The translations under genes and the position numbers were made by a program. Shown one piece after another: positions 49,545 through 60,639 of a stretch of 64,000 bases of DNA. Within the stretch, counting starts at the first letter, position 1. Every line of letters begins with the position of its first letter. This DNA comes from Gracilaria gracilis (Eukaryota > Rhodophyta > Florideophyceae > Gracilariales > Gracilariaceae): contig JARGSG010000209.1 in assembly GCA_030374805.1 (NCBI GenBank), positions 124,001-188,000 of the forward strand, in the 5' to 3' direction. The notes beneath the pieces are model-generated. The model saw only the letters and a program-made list of their open reading frames with translations, made no database searches and was not told where the DNA came from.

Positions 49545-50278
49545 ATGGTTGCGTTCATTACTCCCGTTGTCACTGGCTTCTCCACAGCGCTGCGCGGTCA
49601 GGCAGTATGTGGCTCGCCACGCGTCTCCCGCTCGGCGGTGTCCATGAAGATTTCGCCCGCTATGCCCTTCATGGAGCAGCCCACCACACTTGACGACGAC
49701 TCCATTATTGGCAACGTTGGCTTTGACCCGCTCAACCTCTCCCAGGTGTTCAACTTCAAGTTCATGCAAGAAGCTGAAATCAAGCATTGTACGTACATTA
49801 CTCACATGCTACCATCTTCATGTCGCTGTGTCTCATACTGACTTTTACGCGCTCCCCCTTTTGCTATCGTTCGTTTGTAGGCCGCGTTGCTATGCTTGGC
49901 GTGCTTGGATACATCATCCCCGAGGTATTCCAGTTCCCGTGGGGCAAGTCACTCAACCCAATCGAGGCGCATGACTTCTTCGTGAAGACCGGCGGTATGT
50001 CGCAGCTGCTTCTGTTTTTGGGTTTCCTGGAAATCTTCGGCGCTATCGCGCTCAAGGAAACTCTTGAAGGCGACCGCGCACCGGGATACTTCGGTTTTGA
50101 CCCACTTGGTCTGGGCAAGGATCCGGAAAAGTTCAAGAAGTACCACTTGTCGGAGATCAAGAACGGCCGATTGGCAATGTGCGCGTTCGGTGGTCTGTAT
50201 CATGCTACCTTGCTCACCAAGCAGGGTACTTTGGACCAACTCACTCACTTCCAGGCGCTCCCTGGTCATCTGTACTGA
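49545..50278 (+). CDS. light-harvesting chlorophyll-binding protein, Lhcr type (one intron)
   Basis: A 213-aa photosystem-I-type antenna protein of the thylakoid. Exon 1 is 49545-49788 and exon 2 is 49881-50278. The intron has GT..AG borders and joins ...EAEIKH and CRVAML to restore helix 1. Residues 1-33 (MVAFITPVVTGFSTALRGQA) look like a plastid transit peptide with no signal peptide before it. The mature start resembles Lhcr proteins (IIGNVGFDPLNLSQ). Helix 1 holds EAEIKHCRVAMLGVLGY, helix 2 FLGFLEIFGAIALKE, and helix 3 EIKNGRLAMCAFGGLYH, with the Glu/Arg pairs that bind chlorophyll. The residue between His and Arg of helix 1 is Cys, where Gly is common. The best clue to organism type in the window. 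Confidence 0.93.
49789..49880 (+). other. spliceosomal intron of the LHC gene
   Basis: A 92-nt intron starts GTACGTACATT, has a long pyrimidine tract and ends GTTTGTAG. Removal restores the conserved helix-1 motif. It is the only confident intron in the window. Confidence 0.9.
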
Positions 50279-51019
50279 GCTTGTAACCATTTTTTTGTTG
50301 TACTCGCGCCTTAATTCATGACCGTGCTTGAGACAAGTGCTCGTTTCAGTACAGATGCGGGTGGGATCTGTTCTCTCCTTTAGCCAATATTCATTCCTGT
50401 TATAAACACACGCTCAGCATTCTTCTCCATAGTTTTCCGTTGCGCAGTGCCCCGCCCCTTCACTCCGCAATTACGATTACGATATGAGTTGGATTTCGTG
50501 CAAGTGCGGTAACACAATATTGCTCATATTCGCTCACCATGCATGCAGGAATGCTTCTGTTGGGTATCAGCCCACCAACATTGCATCATTCGTCAAGCTG
50601 AATACGGCCTTAGGCAGTAGTCAGCTTGCGCTCCGGTTTTGGAATTAGACTAACAATTAAACATGTCTAACTTATCTAGTCGTAAAACGTTCTTCGTCTC
50701 TTTCCCAAACCCCTTCCAGGAGACGAAGTTCCTTTGACTCGTGAGAGAGAGAGAGAGATGATGATGATGATGATGACTTCATTTAAAGGGCACCGGGACT
50801 CACTGGGTCTGGACTCCAGACTCTGGAGCAACAGTCGGCGTGCGTTATCTGAAGCAGCTGTAAGACGCTGTTGGGTGGCCAGTGGCCACCCGCCACTATT
50901 TGGCAAATGCGATGCGATTCTGAGGGAAAACTCCATTCTTGGGTGACAAGCCGCAGCGTCGGAAATTACTTGAGATTCTGCGTGACACGACGCGGAGCAC
51001 CTCAAGTCCCCATCGCAAC
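50279..51019. other. intergenic with (GA)n(TGA)n microsatellite
   Basis: No gene seen. A compound repeat of GA then TGA units lies at about 50744-50777. The frame upstream of the NLR-b ATG is open from 50939 but has no earlier ATG. Confidence 0.55.
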
Positions 51020-54000
51020 ATGGAGGTCTTCGGTGCCATAGTAAACATCGCCGGCCTCCTCGATGTGTTTGCCACGCGCCTCTCCCAGCTCCGCGTGCGG
51101 TTCGATAGGTTGCACCAACAACCAGAACAGTTCCAGCTCTTGCTGGCCACTTATCAGCTAATTTCCCACAAAGTCAACCACCTGCACACCTCACCTTCAA
51201 AGAGCCAAATATCCGTCGATTTGTCTTTGGTACACAAACACCTGGAAGCCGCCAATTCCAGTCTCGTCCGCGTTAGTCAGCGCCTCGATGAGCCCAGCAC
51301 CGGGAGCCAATCAGGTTCTGGGAGTACTTCTCGCAGGAAGAGGCTCTCAGTATGTGTCTCCAAGCTGAAGTGGAGAGGCAAAGCCGTTCAGGCAACCTCT
51401 CGCGTCGAGGAATCGCTTAGTGCTGTAAATTCTCATCTTAACTCTGCTTGGCAAGTGCTGGCTGACATAAGGTTTTATCAAATCAAAGATGAACTGCTTG
51501 CCAGACCCAGAGCTGAGCCCGATACCTTCTTGCCCAGTATCGCCGTGAATCCGAACCCAGAGAATCTTGTATTTGACTTTGAATCCAAAGACAAATATCA
51601 AAAACCTGCAACATGTGAGGCCAAACTCAAGCATGCCGTGCTACGGATAGACGGCGCTGTTGGACTTAGCGCCGTGGTTGGCGTGATCGGTGGGGGAGGA
51701 ACGGGGAAGACCTGTGCCGTACGTGCACTCGCCTTTCTTTCGGAAGTACAGGCTAGGTTTCCAGGTGGAATTTACGAGATCCCGTTGGGTATGGACGCCC
51801 AGGAATGGACGTTGAAGAACGGAATATCCAATTGCATAGAGAAGTCAGGAGGACTACTGCACCACTTGATTTTGGATGTCGCTGTTCGCAAAGCAAATGA
51901 AGGAAATGAGACAGAAGATTTCTTTCAAAGCCTTGTGAACAATTACGTGCTATCGGACAAGAGGAATGCGGGAGATTTGGCACTGAAATGCGCAACGAGT
52001 CCTAGAGCGGTTTGTGCCGAACCTGCCGTTGTAGCTTGCGGTGTTGGATCTCGCAAAAGGCCACAGGGAAAAGGAATGAAGCCCTTGCATCAAACTCATG
52101 TTGTCAAACGTTTTCGACACGGCGAAAGTACTCGTAGTGAAGATGGTTTCTCAGTTGGACAGGCACATGCGGACATTGTCGAGAAACACATGGCTCAGGG
52201 GCCTGGATCATAGCTCGAATGCGAGAAAGAGGTCGAAGAAGAAGTCGTAACGGGGACGACCAAGCAAGTTACCTCAAAATCGGAGTTGTGGCACGCATGG
52301 TGGGACGTTGAAGCTGATGGATACATACACGATAATATTTGCAGACTACTTCGAGAGGCAGGGTATGTGGAGCACCTACTGTGGCTGTTGTCGCGACCGC
52401 AATGGATTGTGAAGCGACTGGTGACAGACGGAATCCTCAGCGTCGAACAAGACTTGGGTCATGGAATAGCGATGTGCAACGATAACGTTTCCCAACATGC
52501 AAATCGCAGGGAGCACCTGCAAATGATCGGTCGGGCTGCCAGGCTGGGCGCATTGTATGTGAACAACAACCAGCGGATGGAGGAGGGATGGTTTCAGCTG
52601 CACGGACGGCTACAATGGCACGCGAGGCAGAGCGAGTTGACGAGAGATTTGGTGCAGAGGATGGAAAGTATGCACCGAAGCCTTGGCTGAAAGCGTTTGC
52701 TGCGCTGTTGGTACAAGCCGGTGGTAGTGGACTTCAACGTGTGCTCGTCCCAGGGAGAGTATGGGATATACGTGAAGAGGCAGATGCAATCTGGATTTTG
52801 TCGGAGGACGGGGATGAAATCGTGCGGGAAGGTATGAGAAATCGACGGAAAATTTCAAGCATGAGAAGCTGCAAGCGTCAAAAGGGTGGATGGGCATCAG
52901 CGAATGTGCTTCGTTCTTACCTGACCAGGGCAGGGTGGTGATAGCGCATGGCAGGAGCGTTCGTGTATGGGAAAGACAAACTGGAGCTTGCGAGCAAACT
53001 TTTGCACACGAATGTCCAAATCATATACGTTTTGTTGGTTTTGTCGCAGGTGGCTCTCGGCTTGCGTGCCAGCTGAACGATTGGTCCATTCAACTGTGGG
53101 ACACGCTCAGCGGCACACCGGTGGGTCAACCGCTCCAAGGACACACAAGTTTTGTGGAGTGTTTGACATTGAGCGCCGACCGCACTCGCATCGTGTCGGG
53201 CTCGTGGGACGAGACGGTGCGTGTGTGGGACACGGAAAGCGGCATCGCCGTTCGGCAGCCGCTCCAAGGACACACAGATGACGTGCGGTGTGTGGCAGTG
53301 AGCGCCGACGGCAGGCGCATCGTGTCAGGCTCGGTGGACAAGACGGTGCGTGTGTGGGACGTGGAAAGCGGCAACGCCGTGGGGCATCCGCTCAAAGGAC
53401 ACACAGATATCGTGGAGTGTGTGACACTGAGCGCCGACGGCACTCGCATCGCGTCAGGCTCTCGAGACAAGACGGTGCGGGTGTGGGACACAGAAAGTGG
53501 CAACGCCGTGGGGCAGCCGCTCCAAGGACACACAGATGACGTGCGATGTGTGGCAGTGAGCGCCGACGGCACTCGCATCGTGTCAGGCTCGGGGCAGAAG
53601 GTGCGTGTGTGGGACGCAGAAAGCGGCAACCCCATGAGGCAGCTCCTCGCGCTCCAAGGACACAAATATCGGGTGATGTCTATGACAGTGAACGGCGGCG
53701 TTCACTCGTCAGGCTCGTGGAACAAGTCGCTCGTTGTCAGACAAATCCCAATGCACATCTTCCTGGAGCGGCCGCCCAAAGAACAAACAACGGTGGTGCG
53801 TTGTGTGGCAGTGAGCGCCGACGGCAATTTCGTCGTGTCGGATGATCCCACGATGCTACGGCTGTGGGCGTTGAACGCAGGTGGCGGTGAGTGTGTGCTC
53901 ACATCACGTGACGCTGAGTGGAAGCACACAATCGACGCGCTCGAGCTCGCCTGGTCCTCGGATGGACTTCGGGAAAAGGTATTTCAGGTGCGCGACTTGG

Positions 54001-54107
54001 GGAGTGCAACAGTGCTGGGCACCTGTGAGAAAGAAGTGCGCCGCGTGAGCGGTACCCATGTGTTCTTCACGGAAAACTTCTCTGGGGCGTGCCGAATTGT
54101 GCGGTGA
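51020..54107 (+). pseudogene. NLR-b: HeLo-like - (NB-ARC deleted) - WD40 pseudogene
   Basis: A paralogue of NLR-a and NLR-c with another N-terminus. The start is ATG 51020, reading MEVFGAIVNIAGLLDVFATR. The first 150 residues look like a helical bundle similar in style to fungal HeLo/HeLo-like domains; this is an inference from pattern only. P-loop GGGGTGKTC is present, but just after ISNCIEKSGG the sequence jumps to HLILDVAVRKANEGNE. By comparison with NLR-c, about 750 bp of NB-ARC is missing, in frame. A TAG follows at 52211, then the same frame runs on (GYIHDNICRLLREAGYVEHL). A 1-nt loss near 52668 and a 4-nt loss near 52828 break it further. The last frame (52890-54107) carries the WD40 units and cap, nearly identical to NLR-c. 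Confidence 0.88.
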
Positions 54108-56123
54108 CGGAGGGTAGCGGTAGGCGCCTTTCAACTCCTTCATCTGATGAGCTCGTTGCGCCTCTCCGTTTGGCAAACAGATCGGGTTGAATTCACCAAG
54201 TGCGGAGGCAAAAGGCAGAGGCAACAACGTTCACGCCGACCTCAGGCACCGCCGCAAGCTCAAGCCGGCACTCGCCACAAATAGGACAACAGCAATCGTG
54301 CACCACGGCCCACCGGCCGTGGTGCGCCCCAACCTCCCGCTTATACACCGCGTAGCCACACGCGAGCTGGCCATTGCCCGATGTTGCTCATTCTGCGCCA
54401 TGGTGCAGCACGTGTTCGACCTGATGCGGCCCGACCAAAGCGACCACAACGCGCAGTGCATCCCGTTGCTGCGCGACGCGCCATCCGTACGCTTCGGCGT
54501 CGCGTTCTGCCCCGTCGTCCGACCACTTGTTCGAGCTCGGCCATGCCCGCGATGTGTTCTCCGGCAGGGCACCAGCCAGTACCGTCACCTTCGCGCGGGG
54601 CCACATCGAGCCCAGCGCCTGCCCGATCAGCCACATGACGCTGCCTGCCGGACAGCCACTGCCTGCCGGGCAGCCACTGTTTCAACCCGCGCCATGATCT
54701 GCGCTTGCGTCCGCACACCGGCAGCGGCTGGCGGGCGACGGACTTGTCGGAGATGTAGACGTTTCCTGACGGAGTCCGATATCATCGTGCACTGCGATGT
54801 GCTCACAGTACATATGCGCGAGCTCTACAAAAAGCATGGCACGTGTACTCTCTGTAATCGAGTAATTCTAAACTACACGTGGCGGTGTGCGCGGCGTTTT
54901 CGTCGCTCAGCGCTGCGGCGAGCACGTTGCAAACTTAACGCGGCGCGCTTGACGCGGCGCACTTGCTCGCCAGTGCGGATTGTACCGAAGGCACGAAGGA
55001 GATCTGCTTGACACGCTCGTCCCCGAGCTCTGCCCACTTCATGCACGGGCGCCGCCGCTGCTCCGCGGCCAGCGTCGCCTTGGTCTCCTCCACCAGCGTG
55101 CTCTTCTCGTCCAGTTCCGCGTTGGCCTGCGCCAGCGCCGCGCTCTCCTTGTCCAGCGCGTCCTTAACGTCCTGCTTCTCGGCCTGTTCGGTGGCCTGCG
55201 CCGCCTTGGTGTCCTCGTGCGCGTCCTTGTCGGCGGCCAGCGTGGCGGCGCCATTGGCCACGGCCTGCTTCTCGGCGAGCTGAGTGCTCGGGGCGTCTGC
55301 TGAGGAGGAAGAGTTGTGTCATGTTGAGAGTGCTTTTCAGAAAGTACACTGGTGCGTTTGCATGTGATGGTAGTATGGCAATGAAGTTGACGGTTGGTGC
55401 ATATGAAAGAAAGAGAACACACACAAGCCTTCCAAAAAAAGAATTGTTCTGCTGTTGTGAGAACAGTCAAGCTTTAACTATAACGCAGCTCTGCAACTGC
55501 AACTCAAGTACCTTATTGAACACACATTCGTCTTTATACTCCCCGCACTCTACTCACTAGTTCTTCGAAAGGCGCTTCACACTGTTCTGAAAACGATGCA
55601 GCCTCGTGACGCTGCACAACTTGCGCTCTTCTTTGCAGAACCGCGCGGCGGCGGCGGTCTTGTTGTGTGCACGGCGTCATCGCACAAGCCGAACAACGAT
55701 ACCAACGTCCTGCAATCGCGACAGACGACTCCCAGTGACTGTGTTGCAGCTCTGCCCTCTTTAAGAATCTCGTGCTGTCCTCCATGTGAGTGTAGCTCAA
55801 GTGGATCCTTTACAGTGTATCCATACTGCAAGAAGATTTGGCTACAACATTACATTGCGCACAGTTGGACGGTCCAACCTGGACCCCAGTTGGCGCCACA
55901 CTTGCTCTGACATGAAGAGCGAGCTTTTCAAGCCACAGCGCCGCACGCAACTTCACCCTCCCGCCGTTGAGTCGCTCTCCATCGCAATCGGGCTCTTGCT
56001 CAACCTATGCACGCGCGCTGGCTCCCTCCCTCCTCCTTTTCCAGCACCCACCATCTGCAGCGCAAACATTCACATCAATGTTCCTGAGAGAGGTGGTGAA
56101 CGCTCGAGAAACAGCCTTACTCC
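54108..56123. other. intergenic between NLR-b and NLR-c
   Basis: No confident gene. It holds a minus-strand coiled-coil-like frame (54935-55303) and a Cys-rich coding-like stretch on the minus strand at about 54200-54700 (WAVVHDCCCPICGECRLELA). The latter could be a zinc-binding fragment of a decayed gene. Confidence 0.4.
54935..55303 (-). CDS. Ala/Lys/Glu-rich coiled-coil fragment, unassigned
   Basis: This minus-strand open frame (about 120 residues) shows a heptad-like, highly charged pattern: DKDAHEDTKAAQATEQAEKQ, then KDALDKESAALAQANAELDE. It is open at its 5' side up to a CT-rich CAG near 55303, which could be a splice acceptor; no matching upstream exon was found. The tail MKWAELGDERVKQISF is less regular. 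It may be one exon of a larger gene, or a fragment. The function is unknown. Confidence 0.35.
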   Translation of the reverse strand, partial: SADAPSTQLAEKQAVANGAATLAADKDAHEDTKAAQATEQAEKQDVKDALDKESAALAQANAELDEKSTLVEETKATLAAEQRRRPCMKWAELGDERVKQISFVPSVQSALASKCAASSAPR

Positions 56124-59100
56124 ATGTCACAAGGCGCGTCTTCCTCCCAGACACCACAGTTCCGCATTTTTCTCAGCCATGCCGGTGAGGATAAGGAGAC
56201 AATCGCCCGACCGTTATGGAAACGCCTTCGTGAGTACGGTCTCTCCGTTTTCCTCGATGAAAAGTCCTTCGATCTTGGCGACCACTGCCCAAATGTCATG
56301 GACCACGCCATGGAAACGGCTCCGATCGGCGTGTTTGTTATGAGTCCCGAATTTGTGGCCAAGCATTGGCCCATGCGTGAGCTTCTGGCCTTCGTCCGGC
56401 GTTACGACCGCGCGGTGGCCGCCAAAGAGACTGCCCCCATGCTCATCCCTATCTTTTATCGCTTTCATACGTACGAGTGCCGCGATCCGACCGTCTTCAA
56501 GAAGTACAACGAACTCTTTGATCGGCATGGTCTTTTCAAGCGTGCATTGGATGACGTCATATCGTTCAAAGATGTGAAGCATGCACTGCATACGGCCGCC
56601 ACTTTATGGAGCATTCGGAACGACGTTGGCGCAACGAACTCCAAGCAGCCGGACATGGGCCCCACCAGAGAAAAGTTCATTGAAATCATTCTGAACAAGA
56701 TCGTGGCACGCCTTGGAAGTGAGAGACCTCAGATACTAGATGGATGCAATCCCGTAAGTAATGCAATTGGAAAACAAGATGAGTACACCTCATGCAACAT
56801 GGTGCCCCTAAATCCACCGAGATTAACGCTGGACTATGGCTCGGCCACCACATGCGAAGGGAAGCTAAGGGCTGTGGTTCTAAACAGATGCAGAAACCGC
56901 GTTGTCGCCGTCGTCACCACAGGAAAAGGCGGAGTTGGCAAGACATGCGCTCTGCGAGGACTTGCTGAATACAGTGAAGTGACAGAGATGTTTGGTGGAG
57001 GCATTCTGTACATTGAGCTGGGAAACGATGCTGCAATATCGAATATAGTGGAAGGAATCGCAAACATAGTTGATGAAACAGGAGGATCGAAGTTGGCAAA
57101 CGAGATAAAGACAGCCAAGTCTGTTGCAGAGGTATCTGGGAAGGCTTCGAAATGGTTTGGGCAACGTCCGTGCTTGTTTCTGGTGGATGATATTTGGCAC
57201 TTGAATGGAATCGACTGTGATGTGTTGAGAAGTCTTGGGAAGATGGTGAACCGGAAGAGTAGGATGGTTTACACAACCAGAGACCGGCACTTTCTCGATG
57301 GCGCTGAGGAAGTGATTGAGTTCAAAGAGAAGGAAGCGCTTGGGGACCTGTCGCGGGAAATGTTGATGACTCACGCTGGGTTTGAGCAAAGTACGGTGCT
57401 TGAGCCCGAGAACAATGAGGCGTTGGAATATTTTCTGACATTGTGTGATGGCCTTCCGCTGGCGTTGGGTATTGTGGGCGGTTCAGTGCGACGATATGCA
57501 TTTGATTGCGCACAGAAGCAGGATGCATGGTCAGAATTTGGTGCTGACGTTGAACATGAAGAAAAGGATTTGATGGAAATGAAGGCTGGGTCATATGGTA
57601 AACTGCCAAAGATTGTGGATTCATCTCTTCAAGTTCTTGAGCAGCGCAGCGGGCATGAAAAGAAAAAGATTGGGTATTGGTTTCGGGCTTTGAGTGTGCT
57701 TCAAAAGCAACAGTCTGTTCCTGAAAAAATGTTGCAGAAGCTATGGAGCTTGAGTTCGTTGGCAGAAACGAAGAAAGTGGTGGAATCGTTTGCAGATGTT
57801 TCAGTTGTGCAAATGAGGAGAAGCTGCGGTTCAGTGTGTGCCAAACTGCACGACTTGATTTTGGATATCGCTGTTCGCAAGGCAACTGAAGCAAGTGAGA
57901 CACAAGGGTTTTTCCAAACCCTTGTGAGCAACTACATGCTATCTGAATCACACCTCGAATGCGAGAGCGAGGTCGAAAAAGGAGTCGTAGCGGGGACGAC
58001 CGAGCAAGCTACCTCAAATTCGGAGTTGTGGCACGCATGGTGGAACGTGGAGGCTGATGGATACATACACGACAATGTTTGCAGACTGCTTCGAAACGCG
58101 GGGTATGTGGAGCACCTACTGTGGCTGTTGTCGCAACCGCAATGGATTGTGAAGCGACTGGTGACAGACGGAATCCTCAGCGTGGAACAAGACTTGGATC
58201 ATGGAATAGCAATGTGCAATGACAACGTTTCCCAACATGCAGATCGAAAGGAGCACCTGCAAATGATCGGTCGGGCTGCCAGGCTGGGTGCGATTTTTGT
58301 CAATGACAACCGCCGGATGGAGGAGGGATGGTTTCAGCTGTATGGACGGCTGCAGTGGCACGCGGGATGGAGCAAGTTGACGAGGGATTTCGTACAGAGG
58401 ATGGAAAGGTATGCACCGAAGCCTTGGCTCAAAGCGTCTGATGGGGTCTTGGGACAAGCCGGTGTTAGTGAACTTCAACGTGTGCTCGTCCCAGGGAGAG
58501 TATGCGATATACGTGAAGAGGCAGATGCAATCTGGATTTTGTCGGAGGACGGGGATGAAATCGTGCATGCGGGAAGGTATGAGAAATCGACGGAATATTT
58601 CAAGCATGAGAAGTTGCAAGCGTCAAAAGGGTGGATGGGCATCAGCGAATGTGCTTCGTTCTTACCTGACCAGGGCAGGGTGGTGATAGCGCATGGCAGG
58701 AGCGTTCGTGTATGGGAAAGACAAACTGGAGCTTGCGAGCAAACTTTTGCACACGAATGTCCAAATCATATACGTTTTGTTGGTTTTGTCGCAGGTGGCT
58801 CTCGGCTTGCGTGCCAGCTGAACGATTGGTCCATTCAACTGTGGGACACGCTCAGCGGCACACCGGTGGGTCAACCGCTCCAAGGACACACAAGTTTTGT
58901 GGAGTGTTTGACATTGAGCGCCCGACCGCACTCGCATCGTGTCGGGCTCGTGGGACGAGACGGTGCGTGTGTGGGACACGGAAAGCGGCATCGCCGTTCG
59001 GCAGCCGCTCCAAGGACACACAGATGACGTGCGGTGTGTGGCAGTGAGCGCCGACGGCAGGCGCATCGTGTCAGGCTCGGTGGACAAGACGGTGCGTGTG

Positions 59101-59853
59101 TGGGACGTGGAAAGTGGCAACGCCGTGGGGCAGCCGCTCAAAGGACACACATATGCGGTGTCTTGTGTGGCAATAAGCGCCGACGGCACTCGCATTGCGT
59201 CAGGCTCTCGAGACAAGACGGTGCGGGTGTGGGACACAGAAAGCGGCAACGCCGTGGGGGAGCCGCTCCAAGGACACACAGATGACGTGCGATGTGTGGC
59301 AGTGAGCGCCGACGGCACTCGGATCGTGTCAGGCTCGGGGCAGAAGGTGTGTGTGTGGGACGCAGAAAGCGGCAACCCCATGAGGCAGCCGCTCCTCGCG
59401 CTCCAAGGACACAACTATGGGGTGATGTCTATGACAGTGAAGGGCGACGTTCGCTCGTCAGGCTCGTGGAACAAGTCGTTCGTTGTCAGACAAATCCCAA
59501 TGCACATCTTCCTGGAGCGGCCGCCCAAAGAACAAACAACGGTGGTGCGTTGTGTGGCAGTGAGCGCCGACGGCAATTTCGTCGTGTCGGATGATCCCAC
59601 GATGCAACGGCTGTGGACGTTGGACGTAGGTGGCGGTGTGTGTGTGCTCACGTCAGGTGACGCTGAGTGGCAACGCACAATTGACTCGCTCGAGCTCGCG
59701 TGGTCCTCGGGTGATGAAAAACTTGTATTACAGGTGCGGGACTTCGGGAGTGCAACAGTGCTGGGCACCTGTGAGAAAGTGGTGCGCCGCGTCAGCCGTA
59801 CTGATTTGTTCTTCACGGCAGACTTTACTGGGTGGTGCCGAATTGTGCGGTGA
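56124..59853 (+). pseudogene. NLR-c: TIR - NB-ARC - WD40 with one frameshift
   Basis: Close paralogue of NLR-a. The first frame (56124-59027, ATG 56124, MSQGASSSQTPQFRIFLSHA) codes for a TIR domain with HWPMRELLAF (Glu86 in the NADase position), NB-ARC with TGKGGVGKTC, CLFLVDDIWHLNGIDC, MVYTTRD and GLPLALGIVG, and the helical region GYIHDNVCRLLRNAGYVEHL. At 58919-58923 an extra C, compared with NLR-b, shifts the frame inside the first WD40 unit and adds a 40-aa nonsense tail. The remaining units and the cap continue in frame 58939-59853. The product would be a 967-residue protein without a propeller. It could be a recent loss of function or a truncated allele that still signals. Confidence 0.9.
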
Positions 59854-60115
59854 CGGAGGGTAGCGGTAGACGCCTTTCAACTCCATTTGTCTGATGAGCT
59901 CGTTGCGCCAAATAGATCGTGTGCTACTCTAATAACAAATCTATCTAGCCCAGTAAAGCCGTTCGGGATAGGGCTCCAACCGTTCGGGATAGGGCTCCAA
60001 CCGGGCGGATACCGGATGATCCGAAAACCACAATTGGAATAAATACTGTTCACTGAAAACTGAAAAACGCGTTCTATCCAAACCAAAAGCCTCCCCTAAT
60101 TGAACACTTCCAACC
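59854..60115. repeat. NLR-c 3' flank with 21-bp tandem duplication
   Basis: The unit CGTTCGGGATAGGGCTCCAAC occurs twice in a row (59960-59980 and 59981-60001). No gene is present before the LTR at 60116. Confidence 0.75.
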
Positions 60116-60464
60116 TGTTACACGACGCCCACGGTGCAAGATCTCACAGGCATTGCTGATGTAAGCGGTATCCGTTTCTGGCGTATACTCACATGTCACC
60201 ATTCAAATTTGATTTTCGAACGTTTACACTCAACTCAAAACAACCGGCCTGTCCAAGCCCATTTGCAACCGTTCTGTCGAACATTACAGTGACGACCAGT
60301 AGGTACTTAAGCCAGCAACGACCGAGTTCGAAGAGAAAAAGTAAAACGATTAGAGCCTTTCACTCCATTGTGTCATCACGTGTACACGTCCACAGACTGC
60401 CACAATAAACACTCCAACCGCCGCCGACCGTCACAGACGTCGGCGGTCATCATTCACGATCACA
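60116..60464 (+). repeat. probable 5' LTR of the right-edge copia element
   Basis: The interval starts TGTTACACGACG and ends GATCACA, the TG...CA pattern of copia LTRs. An AATAAA lies near 60406. It is followed at once by GATTATGGCCCTG, a variant of the initiator-Met half-tRNA primer site seen in the other element. The second LTR is beyond the window, so the borders are inferred. Confidence 0.6.
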
Positions 60465-60480
60465 GATTATGGCCCTGTTT
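60465..60480 (+). other. probable primer binding site (initiator-Met type, imperfect)
   Basis: ATTATGGCCCTG just inside the LTR matches GTTATGGGCCCAG with a missing G and two changes. The position fits; the match is imperfect. Confidence 0.45.
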
Positions 60481-60639
60481 AAACACTGCGACTCAGTCCT
60501 ATTCCAAACTCAGCCCTAGAAATGCTCACAACGAGCACATTACTGAGATACCAGAGAGATTTGGCTAGATCTCTGGCATAACGCTACTATCAGCTTTCAG
60601 AAGGACTGCCAACATCAAAACACACAAAACTTGGCCAAT

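Noticed and set aside
54187..55011. 274-codon plus-strand ORF as a gene
   Set aside because: Arg/Cys-rich with no motif; the minus strand looks more coding-like in the same interval.
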